Positions 56,101-64,000 of a DNA stretch of 64,000 nucleotides are shown one piece after another. This DNA is from Trichomonas vaginalis G3 (taxonomy: Eukaryota > Parabasalia > Trichomonadida > Trichomonadidae). The translations under genes and the position numbers were made by a program. The DNA lies in contig NC_067203.1 of NCBI RefSeq assembly GCF_026262505.1, positions 1,674,001-1,738,000 on the forward strand, written 5' to 3'. The notes below the pieces were generated by a model, which was given only the letters and a program-made list of their open reading frames with translations, was not told where the DNA came from and made no database searches. The number at the start of each line of letters is the position of its first letter. The first letter of the stretch is position 1.

Positions 56101-58927
56101 GTATTCTCTTTCATTTAATATTTATCATTGTTTTATGGCATTCTCTTTCATTTAATATTTATCATTGTTTTATGGCATTCTCTTTCATTTAATATTTATC
56201 ATTGTTTAATGGCATTATCTTTCATTTCATATTTATCATTGTTTTATGGCATTCTCTCTTCTTTTCATATTTATAACTGTTTTATATTATTCTCTTTCAT
56301 TTAATATTTATCATTGTTTAATGGCATTATCTTTCATTTCATATTTATCATTGTTTTATGGCATTCTCTCTTCTTTTCATATTTATAACTGTTTTATATT
56401 ATTCTCTTTCATTTAATATTTACCATTGTTTTATGAAATTCTCTTTCATTTCATATTTATCATTGTTTAATGACATTCTCTCTTCTTTTCATATTTATCA
56501 TTGTTTTATGGCATTCTCTTTCTTTTCATATTTATTATTGTTTTATTACATTATCTTTCATGTCATATTTATCATTGTTTTATAAAATTCTCTTTCATTT
56601 CATATTCATCATTGTTTTATGAAATTCTCTCGATATTAATGAATGCCCTCTTAATATTGCCATCAGAGAGAATTCAATAGAAATTGTCCAATTCCTAGTT
56701 GAGCATGGTGCTGATGTTAACATGAAACTTATTCTCTTTCTTTTCATATTTATCATTATTTTATTACATTGTCTTTAATTTCATATTTATCATCATTTTA
56801 TAGAATTCTATTTCTTTTCATATTTATCATTGTTTTATAATATTCTCTTTCATTTCATTTTTATCAATGTTTTATAAAATTCTTTTTCTTTTCATATTTA
56901 TAACTGTTTTATATTATTCTCTTTCATGTCATATTTATCATTGTTTTATGAAATTCTCTTTCATTTCATATTTATCATTGTTTTATTACATTCTTTTGAT
57001 ATTAATGAATGCCCTCTTAGCATTGCAATCGAATGGAAATCAATAGAAATTGTCCAATTCCTAGTTGAGCATGGTGCTGATGTTAACATGAAATTTATTC
57101 TCTTTCTTTTCATATCTATTTTTATTTTATAATATACTCTTTCATTCCATATTTATCATTGTTTCATGAAATTCTCTTTCATATCATATTTATCATTGTT
57201 TTATTACATTCTTTTGATATCAATAAATGCCCTCTTAGTATTGCAATCGATGTGAAATCAATAGAAATTGTCCAATTCCTAGTTGAGCATGGTGCTGATG
57301 TTAACATGAAACTTATTCTCTTTCTTTTCATATCTATTTTTATTTTATAATATACTCTTTCATTTCATATTTATCATTGTTTCATGAAATTCTCTTTCAT
57401 ATCATATTTATCATTGTTTTATTACATTGTCTTTAATTTCATATTTATCATTGTTTTATGGCATTCTCTTTCTTTTCATATTTATCATTGTTTTATAAAA
57501 TTCTCTTTCATTTCATATTTATCATTGTTTTATGGCATTCTTTTGATATTAATGAATGTCCTCTTAGTATTGCAATCGAATGGAAATCAATAGAAATTGT
57601 CCAATTCCTAATTGAGCATGGTGCTGATGTTAACATGAAACTTATTCTCTTTCTTTTCATATTTATCATTATTTTATAGAATTCTATTTCTTTTCATATT
57701 TATCATTATTTTATTACATTGTCTTTAATTACATATTTATCATTGTTTTATTACATTATCTTTCTTTTCATATTTATCATTGTTTTATTACATTCTTTTT
57801 CTTTTCATATTTATCATTGTTTTATTGGATTATCTTTCTTTTCATATCTATTTTTATTTTATAATATACTCTTTCATTCCATATTTATCATTTTTTTATT
57901 ACATTCTCTTTCTCTTCATATTTATCATTGCTTTATTGGATTATCTTTCTTTTCATATTTATCATTGTTTTATTACATTATCTTTCTTTTCATATTTATC
58001 ATTGTTTTATAACATTCTCTTTCTTTTCATATTTATCATTGTTTTATGACATTATCTTTCATTTCATATTTATCATTGTTTTATTGGATTATCTTTCTCT
58101 TCATATTTATCATTGTTTTATGACATTAATTTTCTTTTCATATTTTTCATTGTTTTATGAAATTCTCCTTCATTTTATATTTATCATTGTTTTATAACAT
58201 TATCTTTAATTTCATATTTATCATTGTTTTATAACATTATCTTTAATTTCATATTTATCATTGTTTTATAAAATTCTTTTTCTTTTCCTATTTATCATTG
58301 TTTCATGAAATTCTCTTTCATATCATATTTATCATTGTTTTATTACATTCTTTTGATATCAATAAATGCCCTCTTAGTATTGCAATCGATGTGAAATCAA
58401 TAGAAATTGTACAATTCCTAGTTGAGCATGGTGCTGATGTTAACATGAAACTTATTCTCTTTCTTTTCATATCTATTTTTATTTTATAATATACTCTTTC
58501 ATTTCATATTTATCATTGTTTCATGAAATTCTCTTTCATATCATATTTATCATTGTTTTATTACATTGTCTTTAATTTCATATTTATCATTGTTTTATAA
58601 CATTCTCTTTCATTTAATATTTATCATTGTTTAATGGCATTATCTTTCATTTCATATTTATCATTGTTTTATGGCATTCTCTTTCATTTCATATTTATCA
58701 TTGTTTTATTACATTCTCTTTCATTTCATATTTATCATTGTTTTATTACATTATCTTTCATTTCATATTTATCATTATTTTATTGGATTATCTTTCTTTT
58801 CATATTTACCATTGTTTTATGAAATTATCTCGATATTAATGAAAATCCTCTTAGTATTGCAATCAAATTTGAAGCAACAAATATTATCGCTTTCTTAGTT
58901 GAACATGGTGCTAGAAATCTCAAATAA
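53193..58927 (+). pseudogene. DUF3447/ankyrin locus split by nine minisatellite arrays
   Basis: The locus opens with MTSSEQPKNENWSNYSDL (53193; the frame reaches ATG 53109) and a DUF3447-type helical region, including PLYYIAWDKVDDLKSKF, ending at …SNGEDINK near 54010. Nine separate 32-codon ankyrin units follow at 54606, 55268, 55782, 56632, 56998, 57216, 57545, 58355 and 58832. Each starts DIN(E/K) and ends GADVNMK, except the last, which ends GARNLK and a TAA at 58925-58927. All nine units are free of stops. Between them lie arrays of a ~37-bp T-rich repeat (122 to about 754 bp), always entering after the Lys codon and leaving before the Asp codon. Spacing between units is not a multiple of three in several cases, so the locus cannot be one continuous frame. 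If the arrays were removed, a regular ankyrin protein of about 560 residues would result. I see no Trichomonas splice signals. Confidence 0.75.
54010..58831 (+). repeat. 37-bp T-rich minisatellite arrays interleaved with ankyrin units
   Basis: The unit runs TATCATTGTTTTATGGCATT then CTCTTTCATTTCATATT (37 bp). Common variants change GGCATT to TACATT, AACATT, AAAATT or AGAATT, and CATTTCATATT to TTTTCATATT. The plus strand is very poor in G and rich in T. As 37 is one more than a multiple of three, three units encode a 37-residue hydrophobic stretch (FIIVLWHSLSFHIYHCF…). This yields many spurious frames of 60-211 codons. Arrays restart with CTTATTCTCTTTCTTTTCAT after each ankyrin unit. Blocks around 57100-57420 and 58290-58570 are near-identical, showing duplication of array plus ankyrin unit together. 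Confidence 0.9.
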
Positions 58928-58984
58928 TCCTATTTCCAATAGCATTATATTATATTGAAAAAAAAAGATATAAACTGCTTGCCC

Positions 58985-59190
58985 TATAGTGGATAATGTT
59001 CTTTTTTATCAATGGAATGAAGACACTACTTGTTTTGATCAAAATAAACTAAGATTCTGCAATCATTTAAGAATGTAACAAAATCAATGTTTTGTAAAAA
59101 AATGCATGATTTAGGCGTTTCATTAGGTTTTTTGATATTTCAAACATTCATTCATGATCTCTTGATTTCTTCCTAATAATGAAAAGCTTA
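58985..59190 (-). pseudogene. DUF3447 ankyrin-gene remnant B
   Basis: On the minus strand, LSFSLLGRNQEIMNECLKYQ, followed by a shifted CIFLQNIDFVTFLN-like piece and VYFDQNK, matches the middle of DUF3447 proteins (SFLGGNQEIMSECLKY…SHNIDFVTFL…YFDQ). There are several stops and shifts. It lies directly downstream of remnant A. Confidence 0.6.
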
Positions 59191-59876
59191 GTCAACTGTC
59201 AGTGATTTCAGCTGTTTCTTTGCTATTAGCTTTTGCTGCAAAAAGAAGCGTAGTTTGACCCAATTTAGCTCATTCTTTGGGATTTGCACCAAAATGAAGA
59301 AGAATCTCGACAATTTCTTTACTGTTATATTGAGTTGCAAGATGATGAGGCGTTTGTCCATTAAAGTCTTTTTGAGATATAGTTGCGCCATGTGAAAGAA
59401 GAAATAGGACTATTTCTTTACTATTTCTATCTATTGCGTAATGTAATGCTGTTTTTCCTTTTTTCTCTCTTTCATTGATATTTGCACCGTGGGGAGTAAA
59501 AAGTTCGATTATTTCTTTTCTACAAAATTTAGCGGCATAATGAAGAATAGTTTTCCCTTCATCATATTTGAAATAGAAATTTACACTGCGCTAAAGGAAG
59601 TATTCGCACAGAGATGTATTATTGAACATTGTTGAATAAATAAAGCACTCTTTAATATGATTAGGTTGATCGAAATAAACTAAAAATGAATCAAGATTTT
59701 AATATAATCCACAATATTCTAAATTGATCCTTAAAAGGTATTCATTCATTAAGAATGTAACAAAATCAATGTTGTGGGAAATAATTGCAGACATTATGCA
59801 TCTATAATATGGTGTTCTATATTTCATGCATTCACTCATGATCTCTGGATTTCCACCTAAAAATGATAAATTTAGA
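59191..59876 (-). pseudogene. DUF3447 ankyrin-gene remnant A
   Basis: The minus strand reads LNLSFLGGNPEIMSECMKYR, SAIISHNIDFVTFLMNEY, NLDSFLVYFDQPNHIKECF. Ankyrin repeats follow: KTILHYAAKFCRKEIIELF, HGANINEREKKGKTALHYAI, SHGATISQKDFNGQTPHHLA and GQTTLLFAAKANSKETAEI. The N-terminal part of the gene is missing. A TGA follows GANPKE (near 59265), and other stops lie near 59595 and 59685. It is a dead copy in opposite orientation to the large ankyrin locus. Confidence 0.75.
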
Positions 59877-60291
59877 AATAAACAAAATGAATAACTCTAT
59901 TGTTTATATTGCGATATAAATAGGCAAAATTATTTCAATAAACAAATATTAATTTCCCAGAACTGCCATATAATAAAAGATATACTCCAATACATAATTA
60001 TTTCATTTATCATACTTAGATGCAAAAATAAATCACAGGAAAATCTCCGAATCTCCACAGATTGGATATTCCTCAAAAAAGTATTGAAAAAATCTCTAGA
60101 GATTTCTTCGAGGTGATTCTTTTTATTTTGGAAGTTCTGGACAAGCTAAGATGCACGAAACTAGATCAGTAGATTGTATTTTTATGAATGTTCATAAAAC
60201 AATCATGTGATATTATTTCAAAGTGTACAAATATGCAAACTATGACATTGAAGAAAAAAATTAAAAATAAATGTGACAAATTTTTTGATAA
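59877..60291. other. Intergenic, nothing recognised
   Basis: AT-rich upstream region of the NOT-type gene. Confidence 0.5.
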
Positions 60292-60879
60292 ATGAAAAAT
60301 ACGAGACTTGATGAGGAATTTCCAGCACTTTCCTCAATATCACGTGGCCCAAATTCTCTTCCAACGAATCCACCAATACCAGCATCTCCTCCACCATCTA
60401 AAATTGCTCAGGAACAGCAACAAATGATAATAGATTCAGAAATATATAAAGACTTCACGCCAAACAGCGACAGTCAATCAACTCTTATACCAGATGACTT
60501 TGGCTATGCTTTAGACTCTGTAATGAATTTTATTCCAGAAACACCATACGAAAGCGACGGATTAATCGACGATTGCTCAAATGATCAAATGTATCCAAGA
60601 CCATCTCACACCAAATTTATTCAGCCGGAATTTTTCAAGAAATATGACAACGATACGCTATTTTTCATATTTTTCTACAGCCCAGGTACTCCTCAACAAT
60701 ATTTCGCTTCAAAAGAGCTAAAATCGCGCGGTTGGGCATTCAATATTACACAGAAAACATGGTTCAGAGCTGTAGGAGAGCCTACAGATAGTGAATCAGA
60801 TTTTCAGACAGGAAAGTTCGAATACTTTGATCACAAGAACCCTGAAAGTTGGATGATACGTCAAATCGAAAAGAATTAA
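60292..60879 (+). CDS. CCR4-NOT complex subunit with NOT box (NOT3/5-like)
   Basis: A 195-residue protein. The N-terminal LDEEFPALSS and a Pro-rich linker recall NOT2. Residues about 105-185 (FIQPEFFKKYDNDTLFFIFF, GTPQQYFASKELKSRGWAFN, TQKTWFRAVGEPTDSESDF, GKFEYFDH) match the C-terminal NOT box of NOT3/NOT5 (PxxFxDPxFFxKLDxDTLFFIFYYxxGTYQQYLAAxELKK…WRFHxKYxTWFQRHEEP…GTYxYFDY). In the CCR4-NOT deadenylase complex this domain pairs with NOT2 and docks on NOT1 to control mRNA decay. The long N-terminal coiled coil of animal and yeast NOT3 (over 600 residues) is absent, so the protein is a minimal form. It may fill both the NOT2 and NOT3 roles or be one of two short paralogues. Confidence 0.85.
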   Translation: MKNTRLDEEFPALSSISRGPNSLPTNPPIPASPPPSKIAQEQQQMIIDSEIYKDFTPNSDSQSTLIPDDFGYALDSVMNFIPETPYESDGLIDDCSNDQMYPRPSHTKFIQPEFFKKYDNDTLFFIFFYSPGTPQQYFASKELKSRGWAFNITQKTWFRAVGEPTDSESDFQTGKFEYFDHKNPESWMIRQIEKN

Positions 60880-61005
60880 ATATATTGTTTTGCATTGAAT
60901 AAAATCATAAACTTTTGTTGTTTTTGCACAAATATTCTAACTCGTTTTGATTCATTAAGTTAAATAATAACAATAATATTTATTTCAAACAAAAAAAATT
61001 CTATA

Positions 61006-61704
61006 TTATGGTTTTTTAATTTGTACAAGTTTCATATTCAAATTTCTTATTGGTATTTTAAGTGGTTGTGAGTCATTCATTATTATTGAAATGCCATCTT
61101 CTGAAATTTCTTGAATTGAACAAGAAAAATCACCAAAATTTCCTAATTTTATTATACAACTTTGGCCCACTTCAAATATATCATTTCCTAACACCAGTTT
61201 CCCTTCATTTACTTGATAAAATTGATTTTCAAGATTTAATTCAATTAAATCTTTTTCTATTTGCTCTTTATCAAGTAAGAGCTCATCAGTGTTTTCTAGT
61301 CTGAGAATTGTTGATTTTGATGCTTTATTTTGCCCAGTAATTTCATTTTTAAATGTTGAATCAAATTCTAAAAAATGTTTATGAAATTGAGGAAATTCCG
61401 CACCTAAAGCCTGAACTTTGTATTTTATTGCATCTAAAATTTGATTATTGACTATTTGCATTGCATTCTGATAATCTGCTTCAATTGATTCGATTTGTGA
61501 GTTATATTTTGCCTCCTCAAGCTTTAATTGTTCATCTAATAAGTTTTTCCAGTGCTCTACTCGCCGTTCTGCTTCGACAGCCAAATATTCTATTCCTCTT
61601 TGATATTCATTGTGAAAAGTAGGAAAGAAAAGATGAAAGAAGTCTTCTCGTATATCAACGAGCTTCTGACCTTTGATTTCAGAATGTTCACCACCTTTTT
61701 TCAT
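61006..61704 (-). CDS. SDS3/BRMS1-like Sin3-histone deacetylase subunit
   Basis: A 232-residue protein. Residues about 25-110 form a helical domain (FHNEYQRGIEYLAVEAERRV, LLDEQLKLEEAKYNSQIESI) with the Sds3-like order 'HxEYxxxLxxLxxxxxxRxxxaELxxxxxLExiexeY'. Residues about 165-232 (EGKLVLGNDIFEVGQSCIIK, SCSIQEISEDGISIIMNDSQ, LKIPIRNLNMKLVQIKK) match the C-terminal beta-domain of SUDS3 (…KLYYDKRWYxxGQxIxVE…I…EIWV…IxLxQLxRGxxxIxRR). In other eukaryotes the protein bridges the Sin3 scaffold and the HDAC. Together with the sirtuin it makes two deacetylation-related genes in the window. The call rests on pattern in two separate domains. Confidence 0.6.
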   Translation of the reverse strand: MKKGGEHSEIKGQKLVDIREDFFHLFFPTFHNEYQRGIEYLAVEAERRVEHWKNLLDEQLKLEEAKYNSQIESIEADYQNAMQIVNNQILDAIKYKVQALGAEFPQFHKHFLEFDSTFKNEITGQNKASKSTILRLENTDELLLDKEQIEKDLIELNLENQFYQVNEGKLVLGNDIFEVGQSCIIKLGNFGDFSCSIQEISEDGISIIMNDSQPLKIPIRNLNMKLVQIKKP

Positions 61705-62088
61705 TCAAAATTTGTCACTTTTTGGAAATTATCATATAATTATTATTGAGCATTCATACCTCTGATGATTTATTATTTAAAAACATCAGAAATTTTTTCT
61801 CATTCTGGCAAATTTTCTGATAAAAATTGTTCATAAATATAAATAATCGTACATTTTAGTATGTTATCATGTAATTCAGTTTTTTGTCTATCAAGAAATG
61901 ATTATTTCTTGTTATTGAAATTGAGATATTGAAAATTATGGCTTAATGAGCAAGATTTATCAAATAATTTTAAAGATATAAATCAATTCATTTCAAAAAA
62001 ATCATGAAAAAATTATAAAATTAAAATAAATTTGGAAAAAGTTCTGATTTTTGAGATAGAAATAGTCTAATATAGCTTTATTAATCTT
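61705..62088. other. Intergenic, nothing recognised
   Basis: AT-rich spacer between two minus-strand genes. Confidence 0.5.
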
Positions 62089-63738
62089 TCAAAAAACATA
62101 ATTCATAACCTGAGCCAACAACCAATAGTGATAATTACTATCTCTCGTTGGATCCTTACAACCATCGAGATAAGGACATTTTCCCATTTGGTCTGTTATT
62201 TCTACGGTTGATGGAGTTCCTGGTTCGTCGTAGCATAAAAAGTATTGGCTTTTCTGCTGAATTGCAACGGATCCGTTCCTAAAAACGTCAGGAAACAGAA
62301 TTGTTCGTTGTTGTGGGTTTGTTGTGAATATACAAAGTGGAGACAATAAGTCAAAAATGTCTTCATCGGTTCTAGATAAAATTTCGTGAGCTCCAACTTG
62401 AGTTGTTGCCAATTTCAGGGCATTGGCAGCAATCTTGAGTCTCTCGAATGTTCCTTGATCTAAAACTGTCCTGAAATAATCCGATTTCAGTGAAATTTCG
62501 AAATTATTTCTTAATTCTTCGGTTTGTTCATTATTTATGGTCTTAAATGCCAATATCGATGTAGCAGCTCCAACAATAGCGTTCATGTTCAACGTTCTGC
62601 TGATCTGATATGAATCATTTGAAGGAATAATTTTAATTGGAATTATTCTTTTGTATCTGACCACATTTGCGTCAAAATATTGAACAACGAAGCGTATTTC
62701 GGGTGGAACCTTCTTCGCTTTGTTTCTATCTATGTCTACAAAGAAATGCATCGTATCTCCCGCGATTAACTTGTTAAAAATGTATCTGTTGTCGATACAT
62801 GTGCAGTAGTTACCGATACATTTAGAAATATGGACGGAATCGGTGCCGATCGCGTATAAACAACAAAATCTGACATAAGGAAGTTGAATTAGGTCAATTA
62901 GATCGAAAAACAGGAGTTGGACTTGAGAAAATCCGTAGTATCTGATATGTGTGTTTGTTTCTTTAACAAGCTTCGAAATATTTGGAAGATTTACGTCTCC
63001 AAACAAAGCAAGCTCAAAAGAGACGTGTGGCTGCTTGCAGCTCTCTATTATTTGCTCTATTTGGGTATCTGATGCATCTGAGGTCTCTGATGAGATAATA
63101 AGTGTTGGATTTCTTAAATCTTTGATAAAATCGAAAAAGTATTCAATAATCGAGCCATACGAGAATGACATTGTTTCTGGTTCGAGGTTTTCAAGTAAAT
63201 CGAGGTATTTTTCAAAGAGTTCGCTCTGAATATTCAGATCAAAATAGACCATTTCAGGAATTAATGGACAATTATCGGATATATCTGGTAGCGTTGACAA
63301 GAAGAACGAGTTCCTATCCTTTTTGAAGATAGGCGCGTAAACATTATGGCCATAAGCTAAAATTGTAATCAAAATTGAGGCTTTTGTTTTAGCTAGGCCT
63401 CTCATTCGTTGGCAGAACTCTTTAACAGCTCCTGAGTTAACCATTTTATGTGAGATTTCTAGTAAAATTAGATATGTTTTCTGTGATAATTTTGGACTAT
63501 AAATTGTTTGGGTCTGATTGAACTCATTGAGATCAAAAGGATGGTATATATCGCATATCTCATTGATTTTTGTAAAGTTTATCTTCTGGAAAGGCTGAGT
63601 TAAAGTGGGAACTTTTGGATTGCTGACAGGAAAAGGAGTAAGTGAAAAATAATGTGAGCTGCCTATTATAGGTACTTGAATAGGTGCTTCTGTCAATATT
63701 GAAGGCGCTTGAATGCAGAATTGAGACTCTTCTGACAT
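62089..63738 (-). CDS. Divergent Sec23/Sec24-type COPII coat protein
   Basis: A 549-residue protein. The first 60 residues are polar. A vWA-like trunk spans about 85-290 (KTYLILLEISHKMVNSGAVK…CQRMRG; NPTLIISSETSD; FELALFGDVNLPNISKLVKE, then THIRYYGFS), in the order found in Sec23/Sec24. A beta-sandwich region follows (CIGNYCTCIDNRYIFNKLIA; FVVQYFDANVVRYKRIIPIK), then NAIVGAATSILAFKTI helices and a C-terminal part ending NYHYWLLAQVMNYVF. Sec23/24 form the inner COPII coat that buds vesicles from the ER, with Sec24 selecting cargo. The N-terminal zinc finger and clear cargo-site motifs are missing and the protein is shorter than Sec23 or Sec24 (about 750-1000), so it is a reduced or specialised member. 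The family is fairly likely; which of the two is open. Confidence 0.6.
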   Translation of the reverse strand: MSEESQFCIQAPSILTEAPIQVPIIGSSHYFSLTPFPVSNPKVPTLTQPFQKINFTKINEICDIYHPFDLNEFNQTQTIYSPKLSQKTYLILLEISHKMVNSGAVKEFCQRMRGLAKTKASILITILAYGHNVYAPIFKKDRNSFFLSTLPDISDNCPLIPEMVYFDLNIQSELFEKYLDLLENLEPETMSFSYGSIIEYFFDFIKDLRNPTLIISSETSDASDTQIEQIIESCKQPHVSFELALFGDVNLPNISKLVKETNTHIRYYGFSQVQLLFFDLIDLIQLPYVRFCCLYAIGTDSVHISKCIGNYCTCIDNRYIFNKLIAGDTMHFFVDIDRNKAKKVPPEIRFVVQYFDANVVRYKRIIPIKIIPSNDSYQISRTLNMNAIVGAATSILAFKTINNEQTEELRNNFEISLKSDYFRTVLDQGTFERLKIAANALKLATTQVGAHEILSRTDEDIFDLLSPLCIFTTNPQQRTILFPDVFRNGSVAIQQKSQYFLCYDEPGTPSTVEITDQMGKCPYLDGCKDPTRDSNYHYWLLAQVMNYVF

Positions 63739-64000
63739 CCAAATTTTAAAAATTTTTTAGTTTACGGGCGCGATTTACCGATAAAAATGAATGGTTTTGA
63801 AGAAAAACACCGGAAGTGATATAGTATCATGACAAACTGAATATCGCAATGTAATAGGTATCTGCAAGTCTACAAAAATAATGAGATAACATGAAATAAA
63901 ATCACATTATGAAAATATATTTTTATTAAACTGAATTGACACCTCAAAAACCCAAAAACTGGTATTTATATGGCGAGTACATTCGAAATGCTTATACTTG
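63739..64000. other. Upstream region of Sec23/24-like gene, window end
   Basis: TCATTTTTATCGG on the minus strand (near 63780) may be an initiator about 50 bases before the ATG. Nothing else is seen. Confidence 0.35.

Noticed and set aside
54010-58831. Ordinary Trichomonas introns between ankyrin units
   Set aside because: I found no GTATGT-type 5' site and no ACTAACACACAG-type 3' end at the array borders, so classical splicing is not supported.
54031-58839. Many hydrophobic open frames of 60-211 codons in the 54-59 kb region
   Set aside because: They are translations of the 37-bp T-rich repeat in shifting phases. Only the nine ankyrin units have family resemblance.

Overview
This 64 kb window is AT-rich eukaryotic DNA. 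It most likely comes from a trichomonad, and Trichomonas vaginalis or a close relative fits best. Four things support this. There are many ankyrin proteins of the DUF3447 and 'SVGANKEAKDN' types. There is a BspA-like leucine-rich-repeat protein. An intact 1304-bp mariner of the Tvmar1 kind has 28-bp ends. Genes have no visible introns, and several start a few bases after a TCA(C/T)TTTT initiator (for example at 22213 and 39142).

Left third (1-24 kb): a glycine-rich protein, an ERGIC-53-like lectin with a dilysine tail, a large coiled-coil protein, a long-TIR MULE-like element carrying a tRNA-like sequence, an armadillo-type protein, an intact ankyrin protein, a YIF1 homologue, a hairpin-rich 126-bp tandem repeat, a decayed ankyrin gene split by mariner, an importin-7/8-like karyopherin, a PLK4-like kinase with a polo-box-like tail, a second armadillo-type protein and a 103-aa coiled-coil protein.

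Middle (23-47 kb): a DNAJC3/P58IPK-type co-chaperone, a BspA-like surface protein, a large unrecognised protein, a candidate structured RNA gene, two ankyrin genes (one frameshifted), a transaldolase remnant, a fragment of a beta-helix-like surface protein, a small type I membrane protein, a coiled-coil protein, a C2orf81-like protein and a large glycine-rich, Thr/Pro-repeat surface protein with an NPLW tail.

Right third (47-64 kb): a long gene-poor stretch with nested palindromes and direct repeats, a sirtuin, then an ankyrin locus (53-59 kb) in which nine 32-codon ankyrin units, all open, are separated by arrays of a ~37-bp T-rich minisatellite. After it come ankyrin remnants, a NOT3/5-type CCR4-NOT protein, an SDS3-like Sin3/HDAC subunit and a Sec23/Sec24-like COPII protein.

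The housekeeping genes fall into secretory trafficking and ER folding (lectin, YIF1, DNAJC3, Sec23/24), nuclear and gene-expression functions (importin, NOT, SDS3, sirtuin) and basal-body or flagellar functions (PLK4-like, C2orf81-like). They are single genes on both strands with no operon logic. The accessory layer is ankyrin genes in all stages of decay, transposons and palindromic repeats. The most unusual feature is the ankyrin locus interrupted by minisatellite at one fixed codon position.
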